64,000 nucleotides of DNA from Prorocentrum cordatum (GCA_963575745.1 CAUYUJ010012058.1:317267-381266); one strand, 5' to 3'. Shown: positions 40,911 to 52,360, counted from the first letter of the stretch. Numbers and translations: made by a program. Notes: generated by a model from the sequence alone, not told the origin.

Positions 40911-41144
40911 CGCCTAAGACGAATACTAATACGAGCAGTACTGAACCTACTCAGACTTATACTATCAGTAAAGCGAATAAAGCAAATATTGATATTGTGA
41001 ATTTGAATACGAATGCGACTGCGAAACAACAACAACAACACTAATCGTGCAGCTAATACTGATCATATGTTTAATAATAATAGTGATCACCGTGAGAAGA
41101 CGAGTAATGAACCTAATATTAGTTTTAGTAGAGATATTAAAAAT

Positions 41145-41705
41145 AACAAGAGGAGGAGGACGAGGAGAAGGAGGAGGAGGATGAGGAGGACGGGGAGGCG
41201 GAGGAGGAGGAGGAGGAGGAAACGGAGGAGGAGAAGGAGAATGTGGAGGAGGTCGACGGGAGGAAAGCGGCGAAACGGGAGGAAGAGGAGGGGGAGGATG
41301 AGGAAGCAGGAGCAGGAGAGCAGAGTGGAAGGAGGATGAGGGAGGAGGAGGGAGGGAGGAGGTTCCTCCTCCTCCTCCTGCTTTTTCGTCCTCTTCTTCC
41401 TGCTCCTGCTTCTGCTGCTGCTGTTGCTCCGCCTCCTCCTCCTTCTCCTCCTCCTCCCTCCGAGCTCCAATTACGCTGCGTTTTGCAAGACGCTCCAAAA
41501 GGTTCCCTCCTTTGCCCCTTATCCCGTTTCCGCGCCCTCCCCCCGATCCCCGCCCACGCCCCCCTCCCCCCTGAGATATCCAGAGGTCCGCGGAGGCCTC
41601 CGGTGGCTTCTGGAAGCTTATGGAGGTCAAACGGGGCCAAACACGCCAAGAACTTCGATCCTCGTCCTCCTCCTCCTCCTCCTCCTCCTCCTCCTCCTTC
41701 TCTTG
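41145..41705. repeat. GGA then CCT microsatellites (inverted purine/pyrimidine switch)
   Basis: GGA-rich to about 41365, CCT-rich from 41366 to 41460, and another CCT tract at 41668-41700. The switch point can form an extended GGA/TCC hairpin. Confidence 0.85.
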
Positions 41706-41759
41706 CTTTCTTCTTGCTCTCCTGCGTAATTAGCCAAGTTGGCTCGAGTAACAAACCTT

Positions 41760-42370
41760 TGTCCTGAGGCGCTTCGATCTTGTCTGCAGCCAACGGGTTG
41801 GCCCCAAACTGCCTGCCTGTTGGGCTCTTTCCGACCACGCGATCCCTTTTCAGGCGCCCTCCCGAGCGCCAACGGGTCCTCGGCTACTCCTCAGCGTCTC
41901 ACTGCACAATCACGTGCTCGCCGTATGCGCAGCAGCAGCACTGCCTCGCGCACGTCCTGCTTCTCGACACGTGGCTGGCCAGCACTCCAACCAGCCCGGC
42001 CGGCCGCCGTCTCGGTGCCGGCCGCCGCGCGCGTCCTCTCGTCCTCTCTCTCTCGCAGCCCGTCTGCCTGCTGCCCGTTCTCCCCGAGCCCCTGCCCGCG
42101 GGCTGGGCCCCAGAGCCGCGCGGCACCGCGCACGCGGGGCGGCGGCGCCGTCAACGCCGGCGGCGTGCGCGGCTGGGAGCCGCCGGCCGTGCGGTCCGGT
42201 CTGCCGCTCCACGGAGCGGGCCCTCACCGCTCGGGCCCCCCGCCGTGCCCGTCGGCCCGCGCAGGCTGGCGAGGGCACGAGCCAGTCTCGCCAGATCCCG
42301 ACGTGCGGCGACGCGGCAGAGGTTCAGGAGAGAAAGAAGCACACAGACACAATTCATCGTCGACTCCCAG
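41760..42370. other. GC-rich region, possibly coding, unassigned
   Basis: Frames of high GC3 on both strands; the - strand around 42180-42330 reads AARRDLARLARALASLRGP. No recognised family and no splice support. Confidence 0.3.
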
Positions 42371-42371
42371 G

Positions 42372-42500
42372 AAAATATGGGAAAATATGGGAAGTGGGGG
42401 GGAAGACAAAAACCCAGAAAATATGGGTAACTATGGGGGATCCTGCTATTTGTGTGTATTTATTTGTGTGTCCCAGGGCCCCTTCAGAGGTGGGCAGAGA
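42372..42500 (+). repeat. Family I dispersed repeat, copy 3
   Basis: GGAAAATATGGGAAAATATG, GGGGGGAAGACAAAAACCC, TATTTATTTGTGTGTCCCAG and GGCCCCTTCAGAGG. One of the two best copies. Confidence 0.7.
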
Positions 42501-42640
42501 GCTGCGATGTTCTCGCTCCGCCGCTCGACCGCACGTCGCCACGAGTCTGAGCGAGAGGCGGCCAGGCGTGGCAGGCGCAGGCAGAAGCAGGCCGAGAGGC
42601 GCCGGCGCCACAGAGACGCGCCTGCATCGGAGAAGCCACA

Positions 42641-42984
42641 CAGTGGAGACCCGTGCCAAGAAACACCCTGCTTAGCTTCAGAGCGTGAATTACCTACCCC
42701 GCTTTCGCTTCCAGGCAAAACCAAGTCATACCACGCACCTCCTCGTCAAGCGGCCTGACCATTACAGGCCGTGGTTTGGCATCGCTTGGTATCTCTTGGA
42801 AGCGAGGGTGGTCAAAAGCGAGGTAGGTCTGTTTTACCCCTATGCTTGCGTCCAGGGTGCCCTGGGCTTCTTCTTGGCTTTTGCTATGGGCAGCGTGACG
42901 TTCCCACACCAGAAATCGGTGGACGTCCTGGGGTCTCAGGGCTGGGTTTCTTGTGGAAGGTTTCTTGTGGTCGGACCCCCACCG
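42641..42984. mobile_element. Family A element, copy 5, split by another fold-back
   Basis: Left part CAGTGGAGACCCGTGCCAAG to TGCTT (42673); right part resumes at 42848 and ends CCCCCACCG before TA. The 169-bp insert (42674-42842) is a fold-back with arms TTACCTACCCCGCTTT / AAAAGCGAGGTAGG. It is flanked by TGCTT (42669-42673, 42843-42847), a 5-bp duplication. Confidence 0.85.
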
Positions 42985-44330
42985 TACCCAAGGCGAGGAC
43001 CAGCCGACGCCAGCTGTGGAGCCCGCACTCGAGCCTAGCCCACCGGCCCAGCGTCCTGGTCATTTCTCATTTGCATTCGGCAATCAGCGTAACGTCTCAT
43101 AGAACCTCTCCATCCAGTCCCAGATGTGCGTGGGTGAGCGAAGCCGATGTCGCGCCCATGCTTCAGGTCGCCTTCCCGTTTGCATATCAGGAGCTTCGTT
43201 AATATTATTGCAAGCAGGTCTGGTAAATTTGGCAGACGTACGTGTCGCTCAGAGGCACGCTGACGCAATGCCACAGTCGAGTCAAACAGCCGCCTCCTCA
43301 CTCCTCCTATCTCCTCCTCGCACCTCTCCCCCTCCTCGTCCCCGATCCCCCCCCCTCCGAAGGTCGCTGCTCATCGGCGTCATGTCGACGCTGCCTGACC
43401 GGGAGAGGCACTGGCGTACCGCTGCAAGGGGGTGCATTCGGCTCGTCGCCCCACCTTGCCGCGACGGTCCGCCAACTCGTCCATGTATACGATCGTTTGA
43501 CCGAAACGATCGTCGCGATCTGTACCCAGTTGTGTAGCGCACTTGCTTGCGCCGTTGTTTCCTGAATCGGTCCGCAGGCTGTCGGCATTTATGCATTACT
43601 CGAAACGCGCATTCTTGCCTCTTGCCGCCATTTCAGGTGCCCCATTCCTTGCGGCCACTTGCCCACCCCAGTCTTACCAGAGTCTCCAATCGGGCCCGCC
43701 TGTAACAGACTTGCTTTGGCAATGTATCTCCCTCTCCAAGCGCTTCACCCCCTCCCTCCCTTTCGCGTTGGCTGGCTCAATCTCCCCTCATCGTGTACAC
43801 TGACGGGAAGTTTACACTCAGTGCCACCCTTGGCCATTTCACCCGCGCTGTTGCGGGGAAGTGCCTTGAACCTTTCTCTTCGCTGTGCCGATCCGCCTTC
43901 TTGCTGCTTCGTTGTTTTTCTCTCTCGCTGTCGCCGCGGGCTTCCTGCCATCCTCCCCCCTCTCTCGCATTCTCTTTTTTATAGTTGTTCCTCTCTCTCT
44001 CTCAAAAGGGCAGCGTTGGGGGAGGATAGCCTCAGGGGGGGATGCATCGGCCCCCCAGTCGCCCACGGATCGCGGATGTGGGGCTCGATAGCCCAGCCCG
44101 TCCAGGCACGTGCAGAGTCGCTGCAATATCGGGGACTTGCCGCCGACTTCCCGGCGACGTGTCGTCGCTTCCAGGTCGATGCCGTCCCCCCTGAGCTGGT
44201 CGTTTGCTCGCTTCGGGGCATGACTTGGGTCTCCAGCGACCGTTCGGGACGACCCGGGAACCTTTGGAACGCTCTAGGTGAGGCGGAAAGTCAGAACCGT
44301 CCGAAAATTTTTGACTTTGAGTAGCGTTTT
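42985..44330. other. No supported gene; repeat copy at 44045-44185
   Basis: Mixed-composition sequence. 44045-44185 is the second copy of the dispersed repeat at 13585-13710. Open frames here lack recognisable domains. Confidence 0.4.
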
Positions 44331-44334
44331 TCTC

Positions 44335-44450
44335 ACACTGTCTCTCTCTCTCTCTGTCTCTCTTTCTCTCTCTCTCTCTCTTTCTTTTTCTTTCTCTTTC
44401 TCTTTCTCTGTCTCTCCCTCTCTCTCTCTATCAGCACTTTTTCTCTCACT
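44335..44450. repeat. CT/TTTC microsatellite
   Basis: CT and CTTT units. CT-rich low complexity continues in patches at 44755-44910. Confidence 0.9.
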
Positions 44451-45096
44451 CGCTACATTAAATAATGACTTGATATGAATTCTACGGTCCTCTCTTCCCA
44501 CCTACCGCTACCCTGTGGGCGACGTTTCGCTGGTATCAGGTCGGTGCTTCCCCCCCTAGGCCGCTCCCCCTGACGTTGTCAGACACTCCTCTCTCGCTAT
44601 CTTCAACAATCACCCGCTAGAAGTGCCACGCTCCTCCTTCCCCTGGCAAGGTGCCAGCGCGTTTCTGCCACTCTCTCGCGTATGGCGTTGCTCACGCACT
44701 CAGGATTTCACACCCTGATAGTTTACATGCTGCATTTCCGCCCCGATCGAGTCCTTCGCCTCCTCCCTCCTCCCTCCCCTCCTCCCTCCACCGCCTCTCC
44801 CCGCACCCTCACCCCAGCGTCCCCTCCTCCCTCCTCCCTCCTCCGTCTCTCCTGCCCCGCCTCCCCCTCCTCTTCCCCACTGCTCCCGCTCCGCCCCTCC
44901 CCCTCTTGCCCGGGAGAAGCCTCCGAGCAGGGGCGGCCCAGGCGGGTCCGTTCTGGGGGCGGCGGTGCCCCTGCAGGCTGCTGGAGGGCCCCGGGGCAGC
45001 TCTCCGGGGCGTCCAGTAGGGGCCGGGGGTCTGCGCTTCGCTGGCCCCGTGTCGCTGCGTTTGGCTCCGCCGCACGGAATCTGGTCGCCGCGCTTC

Positions 45097-45127
<31 letters not shown>

Positions 45128-45166
45128 CTGGGGCTGTTAATTTAAAGCTGAGCGCGGCCCGCTCAG

Positions 45167-45230
45167 CTTCGACCGGAAGAGGCTCGCTCTCGACCCGCGG
45201 ATCACCAAAAAGTGTGTCTGGGGCTTCCCG
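45167..45230 (+). CDS. Unassigned short exon candidate
   Basis: 64 bp between GCTCAG (45161-45166) and GTGCGG (45231). In one frame it reads FDRKRLALDPRITKKCVWGF. The clean splice-like borders and non-repetitive composition suggest a real exon. It follows a GT run (45099-45126). Family unknown; possibly a 5' exon of the GT31 gene 1.8 kb downstream, but nothing in it proves this. Confidence 0.35.
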
Positions 45231-45621
45231 GTGCGGGGGTCGGGCCGGGGGGGAAGGGCTCGGAGGGCGGGCTCCTCGCCCCCCCCCCCCCCCCTCTCGC
45301 TCTCCCCGCAGGCAGGGCCGCGTCCCGCAGCCGAGCTGGGGGGGGGGGCAGTCGTGCGGCACCCCGGGGAGGGCCTCTGCTGGTCTTCCCGAGCGCCTCG
45401 CAGTTGCGCCGGACGGCGGTGGCCCCGGGGTCGGCGCGGACGGGCGGGGCCCCAGCGGTGGTGAGCGGGCGCTCTCCCGCTGCGCGTGCCCCTTCCGCGT
45501 TTCTTGATGAGCCGCTGGGCCCCCCCCCCGGGGGGTTCGCTTCGTCCACCTCGCCCCAGGACGGGGCCCCAGCTGCAGCTCTCTCCTGCTCTGGGGTTCT
45601 CGCACCCAGGTGCAGGAGGTG

Positions 45622-45791
45622 CAGTGGGGGCCCATGCGAAGAAACACCCTGCTTGCCTCCAGGGTGCTCTTCTTGGTTTTCGATGGTTTTGCCATGGGAA
45701 GTGTGACTTCCCCAGACAAAGAATCAATGGACGTCCTGGGGTCTCTGGGTTGGGTTCTTGTGGGAGGTTTCTTGTGGACGGGCCTCCACTG
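45622..45791. mobile_element. Family A inverted-repeat element, copy 6
   Basis: CAGTGGGGGCCCATGCGAAG ... GACGGGCCTCCACTG, followed by TA. Confidence 0.9.
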
Positions 45792-45794
45792 TAG

Positions 45795-46640
45795 TCCCCA
45801 CTGGCCTTCCTGTGGTCAGGGTGGGAGGAGGCAGATTCCCCAAGGGGCCGATCCCCCCCCCCACAGGCCCTTTGGCCCCTCTTTGAACTCTTGGGTCTCT
45901 CTTGGAGCCATACTGAGGCCTCCATAACCGATCGGAAGAGAAACGGCGATAGTGCGACACATGTTGATTGCTAAGGCCTTGTGGCCGGTGCAGCCGACCC
46001 TGGAGGCCTCGGCCTTCGACGCTCTCCCGACACCCCCCGACCACCCCCCGAGATCCCCCCCCCGGGACCCCCCCAGACCCCCCCCCCTCCGCGCAGAAGG
46101 GATCACATAGAAGGGGCTTCCCTTCGACTCAGTGACAGCGTTGCTGAATTTGGCTATGGATGGGCTGGTGTGTTTCGCCTTGGCTGGCGTGCTTGAGGAC
46201 GAGGGCCCAAGGAAAGGGGGGAGCGGCGACGGACTCAGGGGAAGGAGGGGACGTGATGGCGGCGGTGACGATAATGCGACACATGTTGATTTTCCTTGAG
46301 TTATGGAAGGGCTGGTTTGGCGTCTCGGAGGACTCTTTGGGAGCTCCGTGGCTGCTTCGAGCCGCTTTGGAGCGTTATTGAAGGCTCTTGCAGGCATGTT
46401 GGAGAATGTCTTGAACCATCCTGGGGTATCTTCAGCGATTGTGGAGACCATCTTGGGCCATCCGGGACCTTGGTCGCGTCATCTTGAGCCATATTGGACG
46501 CTCCACCACCTCGCGCAACGCCCCCAACAGACCCAGAGGGAGGGGGAGGGGGAAACCCCTCCACGAAGAGAAAGAGGGGGTCAGCATAACAAGCTCGCTG
46601 GACCGCACTTCCAAAGACCCTTGGTGGGATGAAGGCTATG
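45795..46640. other. No supported gene; duplicated TGCGACACATGTTGATT
   Basis: The 20-base block GATARTGCGACACATGTTGA occurs at about 45949 and 46271 in the same direction. A GGCCTCTTGGG-like decay zone spans 46310-46500. No gene supported. 46660-46850 is pyrimidine-rich and could serve as the tract upstream of the next exon's acceptor. Confidence 0.4.
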
Positions 46641-46985
46641 CTGTCCTCCAGTATCCATCAAGTTGTCGTCCTTATCTCCCCTCACCCTCTTTACGATCCT
46701 CTCGCCCCTCCTCCCACTCTCTCCATCTTCCCACTCCCCTCCCTCCCCTCCCCTCCCTCCTGCATCGTACGACCCTCTGCCGCATCTCCCCCCCCGCTCC
46801 CCTCCCCTCTCCACCCTGGCTCCTCTCGTCCTTCCCCGCGTGGCCGCTTCCGCGTCGTCCTCGTGGCCTGCGTCCTGGTCGCCGTCTTCCGTGGTCAGCG
46901 ACCCTTCGTCGTGGTCGGCGCCGTCGTCGTCGTGGCCGTCGTGGCGCTGTCGCCGCGGCCGTCGCCGTCGGCGCCGCCGCCGCAG

Positions 46986-47106
46986 GCGGACGGCCATGCG
47001 CGAGACCTGGGTCGGCGAGGCCCGCCGCCTCCGCCCGAGCCTCGTGGCGGTGCGCTTCGTGCTGGGCCGCCCGGGCTCGGCGGCGCAGCGCGGGGAGATC
47101 GAGCAG
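46986..47106 (+). CDS. GT31 glycosyltransferase, exon 1 of 3 seen (RR.AMRETW)
   Basis: GT31 enzymes are Golgi type II membrane proteins that transfer galactose or GlcNAc from a UDP-sugar in a beta-1,3 linkage. This exon carries RTAMRETWVGEARRLRPSLV and AVRFVLGRP, matching the family's opening RR.aIR.TW and the vrFvlG strand. It ends ..QRGEIEQ and joins directly to ENATHGDLV of exon 2. The acceptor is CCGCAG/G (46984-46985); an upstream exon with the cytosolic tail and anchor must exist but was not identified. The donor in this model is CAG/GACGGC at 47107, a non-canonical GA donor; reading on past it gives sequence unlike the family, then element B5. Confidence 0.75.
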
Positions 47107-47154
47107 GACGGCCCCGCCGCGCGCCGGAGGGCGATCGGCCACGCGCAGACGGGG

Positions 47155-47310
47155 GCAGTTTTGAGAGAGGCCCTGTCCCCCTACAGGAGGGGTAATCAAA
47201 AGAATGGTCCACAAATGATGTGGGGAGGATCTCTTTTGGAACGCGTTTGGTTTTTTGGGGGGGCAGTTTTTTTTGTGAGTTTTTGCCCAGCCGTCCTGTG
47301 GTTTTGGGGG
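47155..47310. mobile_element. Family B element, copy 5 (right part diverged)
   Basis: Left end GCCCTGTCCCCCTACAGGAG and AT-rich core are recognisable; the right end is not conserved. Followed by a CCT tract at 47345-47415. Confidence 0.6.
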
Positions 47311-47489
47311 GTCCTCGCTTTGAAGAGACGGCGCCCCGCGTCGCTTCCTCCTCCTCACTCCTCCTCCCCTTCCTCCTCCTCCTCCTCCTCCTCCTCCCCC
47401 TCCTCCTCCTCCGCGACATACTGGTGATGTGCCAGGAATGGAGTCGGGGGGAACCTAAGTTGTTTTGGCGCAGCCGCATGCGGGGACCG

Positions 47490-48265
47490 CCACCCATTTT
47501 GGCACACGCCTCGCACGGTTCGTGGCCCCATAGGGTGCTCCACCGAAGGCCCCAGTGGCACAGGCCGCATGCGGGGACCGCCACCCATTTTGGCACACCC
47601 CTCACACGGTTTGTGGCCCCACAGGGGGCTCCACCGAAGGCCCCAGTGGCACAGGCCGCAGGCGGGGGCCGCCGCCCGTTTTGGCACATTCCTCGCACGG
47701 TTCGTGGCCCCACAGGGAGTTCCACCGAAGGCCCCAGTGGCACAGACCGCATGCGGGGACCGCCACACCCATTTTGGTACACCCATCGCACGGTTCGTGG
47801 CCCCACAGGGGGCTCCACCGAAGGCCCCAGTGGCACAGGCCGCATGCGGGGACCGCCACCCATTTTGGCACACCCTTCGCACGGTTCGTGGCCCCACAGG
47901 GAGCTCCAGCGAAGGCCCCAGTTGCACAGGCCGCATGCGGGGACCGCCACCCATTTTGGCACACCCATCACACGGTTCGTGGCCCCACAGGGAGTTCCAG
48001 CGAAGGCCCCAGTGGCACAGGCCGCAGGCGGGGACCGCCACCCGTTTTGGTACACCCATCACACGGTTCGTGCTCCCACAGGGAGCTCCACCGAAGGCCT
48101 AGTGGCACAGGCCGCATGCGGGGGCCGCCGCCCATTTTGGCATTCCCTTCGCACGGTTCGTGGCCCCACAGGGAGCTTCAGCGAAGGCCTCAGTGGCACA
48201 GGCCGCATGCGGGGACCGCCACCCATTTTGGCACACCCCTCACACGGTTCGTGGCCCCACAGGGA
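47490..48265 (+). repeat. ~90-bp satellite, cluster VII
   Basis: Nine highly regular copies: GTTCGTGGCCCCACAGGGAG, CTCCACCGAAGGCCCCAGTG, GCACAGGCCGCATGCGGGGA, CCGCCACCCATTTTGGCACA. The most homogeneous cluster, so the most recently amplified or homogenised. Confidence 0.95.
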
Positions 48266-48442
48266 GCTTCACCGAATGCATTGTAAGGAGCTTCCTTTTC
48301 TTCTCCCCAGCTGACCTGCGGTATTCACACTTGCATATGGTTGGATCATTCGCCAGTTTCCTCTAATTATATTATTTATGAATTTATGTATTGTATATAT
48401 AATCATGCATGACTTATATCTATATATATATATATATATATT

Positions 48443-49966
48443 ACCTAACAGCGAAGACTGATAGGTTTCTAGTGGTCTTAAAAAAGAGCAGCAGATGACT
48501 CCACAGGGGGGTCTGGGCGGGTGCCGGACAGGGTGCCGCAGAAGTCGTTTTAAGCCAACAGTCACACACTTCGTGCTCTTCGACCTCCCAGAACTCCATT
48601 CCCGGGCCACATTCTGAATGCCCGGAGCCAACTGTAGGCCACTTCGTGCTCTTCGACTTCCCAGAACTCCATTCCCGGGCCACATTTTGAATGCCCGGAG
48701 CCAACTGTAGGCCACTTCGTGGTCTTCGAGTTCCCAGAACTCCATTCCCGGGCCACATTTTGAATGCCCGGAGCCAACTGTAGGCCACTTCGTGCTCTTC
48801 GAGTTCCCAGAACTCCATTCCCGGGCCACATTTTGAATGCCCGGAGCCAACTGTAGGCCACTTCGTGCTCTTCGAGTTCCCAGAACTCCATTCCCGGGCC
48901 ACGAATGCCCGTAGCCAACTGAGGCTGAGGCAGGCTGCTGCTGAGGCAGGCTGAGGCTGAGGCTGAGGCAGGCTGAGGCTGAGGCAGGCTGAGGCTGAGG
49001 CTGAGGTTGAGGCTGAGGCTGAGGCTGAGGCAGGCTGAGGCAGAGCAAGGCTGATGCTGAGGCAGGCTGAGGCTGAGGCTGAGGCTGATGCAGGCTGAGG
49101 CTGAGGCTGAGGAAAAGGTTGAGGCTGAGGCTAAGGTTGAGGCTGAAGCTGAAGCAGGCTGAGGCTGAGGCTGAGGCAGGCTGAGGCTGAGGCTTAGGCA
49201 AGCTGATACTGAAGCAGACTGAGGCTGAGGCTGAGGCAGGCTGAGGCTGAGGCAGGCTGAGGCAGGCTGAGGCTGAGGCTGAGGCTGAGGCAGGCTGAGG
49301 CTGAGGCTGGCTGAGGCAGGCTGAGGCTGAGGCTGAGGCAGGGTGGCTGAGGCTGAGGAGGCTGAGGCAGGCTGAGGCTGAGGCTGATGCAGGCTGAGGC
49401 TGAGGAGGCTGAGGCTGAGGCTGAGGCTGTGGCTGTGGCTGAGGCTGAGGCTGAGGCAGGCTGAGGCAGGCTGAGGAGGCTGAGGCTGAAGGCTGAGGCT
49501 GAAGGCTGAGGCTGAGGCTGAGGCAGCTGAGGCTGAGGCTGAGGCTGAGGCAGGCTGATGCTGAGGCTGAGGCAGGCTGATGCTGAGGAAAGGCTGAGGC
49601 TGAGGCTGAGGCAGGCTGAGGCTGAGGCTGAGGCAGGCTGCGGAGGCAGGCTGAGGCTGAGGCTGAGGCTGAGGCTGAGGCTGATGCAGGCTGAGGCTGA
49701 GGCAGGCTGAGGCTGAGGCCGAGGCTGAAGGCAGACTGAGGCTGAGGCTGAAGCAGGCTGAGGCTGAGGCTGAGGCAGGCTGAGGCTGAGGTGAGGCAGG
49801 CTGATACTGAGGCAGGCTGAGGCTGTGACTGTGACTGCCGTTGCCACTGCGACTGTCATCGCGAATGCGACTGCGACTGCGAGAACAGGAGAATTCTACA
49901 ACTGGATTCTCATCTGGATCTTAAGGGGAATGTTTCCATATATGCTTCTACACATCGCTGTTAGGT
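48443..49966. mobile_element. Composite element Z, copy 1 (73-bp minisatellite plus CTGAGG array)
   Basis: 1524 bp bounded by inverted ends ACCTAACAGCGA / TCGCTGTTAGGT. Inside, in order: a unique GAAGACTGATAGGTTTCTAG block; five 73-bp units (CCAACTGTAGGCCACTTCGT, CCCAGAACTCCATTCCCGGG); ~900 bp of GAGGCT hexamers with GAGGCAGGCT variants; a GACTGCGACTGC block; and GAATTCTACAACTGGATT. The hexamer array reads as Ser/Ala/Leu/Gln/Pro repeats on the - strand but is not a gene. Confidence 0.85.
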
Positions 49967-49991
49967 TGCTTTGCCGGGATAATTCCTTTTT

Positions 49992-50973
49992 ACCTAACAG
50001 CGAAGACTGATAGGTTTCTAGTAGTCTTCAAAAGAGAGCAGCAGATGACTCCACAGGGGGTCTGGGCGGGTGCCGGACAGGGTGCCGCAGAAGTCGTTTT
50101 AAGCAAACAGTCACACACTTCGTGCTCTTCGACCTCCCAGAACTCCATTCCCGGGCCACATTCTGAATGCCCGGAGCCAACTGTAGGCCACTTCGTGCTC
50201 TTCGACTTCCCAGAACTCCATTCCCGGGCCACATTTTGAATGCCCGGAGCCAACTGTAGGCCACTTCGTGGTCTTCGAGTCCCAGAACTCCATTCCCGGG
50301 CCACATTTTGAATGCCCGGAGCCAACTGTAGGCCACTTCGTGCTCTTCGAGTTCCCAGAACTCCATTCCCGGGCCACATTTTGAATGCCCGGAGCCAACT
50401 GTAGGCCACTTCGTGCTCTTCGAGTTCCCAGAACTCCATTCCCGGGCCACATTTTGAATGCCCGGAGCCAACTGTAGGCACTTCGTGCTCTTCGACTTCC
50501 CAGAACTCCTTTCCTGGGCCACATTTTGAATGCTGAGGCAGGCTGAGGCTGAGGCGAGGCAGGCTGAGGCTGAGGCTGAGGCCGAGGCTGAAGGCAGACT
50601 GAGGCTGAGGCTGAAGCAGGCTGAGGCTGAGGCTGAGGCAGGCTGAGGCTGAGGCTGAGGCAGGCTGATGCTGAGGCAGGCAGGCTGAGGCTGAGGCTGA
50701 GGCTGATGCAGGCTGAGGCTGAGGCAGGCTGAGGCTGAGGCCGAGGCTGAAGGCAGACTGAGGCTGAGGCTGAAGCAGGCTGAGGCTGAGGCAGGCTGAG
50801 GCTGAGGCTGAGGCAGGCTGAGGCTGAGGCTGTGACTGCGACTGCCGTTGCCGCTGCGACTGTCATCGCGAATGCGACTACGACTGCGAGAACAGCAGAA
50901 TTCTACAACTGGATTTTCATCTGAATCTTAAGGGGAATGCTTTCAGATATGCTTCTACACATCGCTGTTAGGT
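49992..50973. mobile_element. Composite element Z, copy 2
   Basis: 982 bp with the same order and ends as copy 1. It has six 73-bp units but only ~300 bp of GAGGCT hexamers. Both copies are followed by TTGCTTTGCCGGGATAATT, so the pair probably arose by duplication of one element with its right flank, after which the arrays changed length independently. Confidence 0.85.
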
Positions 50974-51000
50974 TGCTTTGCCGGGATAATTATGTAGGAA

Positions 51001-51070
51001 CACACCATATTTGTTTTTGATATTATTTTTCGTCCAAGCTCCGCCTGTAGGGGGACGCGCCCGACCTAAG
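51001..51070. mobile_element. Family B element, copy 6 (right half only)
   Basis: TTTTTCGTCCAAGCTCCGCC then TGTAGGGGGACGCGCCCGAC. The left half is missing at the border with composite element Z. Confidence 0.75.
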
Positions 51071-51079
51071 TGTAGTTTA

Positions 51080-51255
51080 CAGTTGGGGCCCATGCCAAGA
51101 AACACCCTGCTTGCCTCCAGGGTGCCCTGGGTTTCTTGGGTTTCGATTGTTCTGCCATGGGAAGCGTGACGCTCCCGCACCAAAAATCAATGAACGTCTT
51201 GGGGTCTTAGGGTTAGGTGTCTTGTGGATGGTTTCTTGTGGACTGGCCCCCACTG
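51080..51255. mobile_element. Family A inverted-repeat element, copy 7
   Basis: 176 bp with TA on both sides (51078-51079, 51256-51257), the cleanest copy for defining the ends: CAGTTGGGGCC / GGCCCCCACTG. Confidence 0.92.
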
Positions 51256-51284
51256 TAGGGGGAGGGGGGAAACGCTTTCCAGAT

Positions 51285-51560
51285 AAGGGCTGCTTCTTAG
51301 ACGGCGTGGCCCCTGCGCCTTCTAAGAGGCAGCCTCCTTCTGAGAAGCCTTCCCCCCTCCCCGTACCCCCCTGTGCGCGCCGCCAGAGGAAGAGGAGGCG
51401 AAGCCAGTACAGTCGACCCGCATAGTGAGGATGAGTAACTTTCCAAGCTTACCCTTGCATCGCTCCCCTTTGGCCTATCCTTGGCCGCTTTCGCTGGCCC
51501 CCCCCCGCTCGCAAAGTGTCGACATGGCCGTCCAAAGCCCTTGCATCCTTACTGTGCGTT
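51285..51560. repeat. Partial element U followed by dispersed repeat P, copy 2
   Basis: 51285-51385 matches the right half of element U (CTTCTAAGAGGCAGCC, GAGAAGCCTTCCCCCCTC). 51405-51560 matches 16528-16690. 51560-51910 shows three copies of GGGG.GGTCTGGAACC.C-type sequence (51770-51890) and no gene. Confidence 0.65.
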
Positions 51561-51914
51561 TTTGATCATAAGAGTTGATTGTAGACCCTTCCCAGAGATG
51601 CTCGCGCGGTGCAAGCAAAATCACGACGAGAGGCTTCACTTTGCTGTTCTCGGCCTCTGGGGGCCCTCGCCTGGGGCCGTCCATAGAAAGGGCTCGAGAT
51701 GGAAAGCTGCCCCTCCCCCCCTAAAACCAGGGGCGGTGGGTCCGGACCCCACCCCCGCTCTGGGAAGATGAGAGGGGGGGTCTAGAACCCCGCACCCTCT
51801 GGGAAACATAGTTAGTGTGGGGGGTCCAGACCACCCCCATCCGTGCAAACGAGAGAGGGGGTCTGGAACCTCCTGTCCCCACCCCTGGGAAAATCATTGG
51901 GAGGGTGCCCGGCT

Positions 51915-52076
51915 CCCGACGACGACGAAGACGACGACGCAGGCGCACGACGAACGACGCACGACGCACGACGCACGACGCACGACGCACGACGCACGAA
52001 GAAGACGACGACGATGCCGGCGCCTGCGCCGATGACGATGCCGACAACGACGACGACGCCGACGATAACGCCGACA

Positions 52077-52108
<32 letters not shown>

Positions 52109-52149
52109 TGCGAAGACGACGACCGCGACGACGACGACGGCGAAGACGA

Positions 52150-52183
<34 letters not shown>

Positions 52184-52288
52184 AACCACGGCGACGACGA
52201 CGACGACGGCGAAGACGACTATGACGACAACGACGACGACCACGACGACGACGCAGACGCACGACGACGCCGAGGACGACCCCGACGC

Positions 52289-52349
<61 letters not shown>

Positions 52350-52360
52350 TCGCGACGCAT
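51915..52360. repeat. GAC microsatellite
   Basis: ~450 bp of GAC triplets, with a 7-bp ACGACGC run at 51955-51998. The purest part is 52285-52350. Confidence 0.95.

Noticed and set aside
43659-44324. 221-codon + strand frame with ordinary-looking C-terminus
   Set aside because: Its best-looking part (44045-44185) is a dispersed repeat also present at 13585-13710, and no domain was recognised.
48269-50866. Long - strand Ser/Ala/Leu/Gln/Pro-repeat proteins
   Set aside because: They are read-throughs of the 73-bp minisatellite and CTGAGG hexamer arrays in composite element Z.
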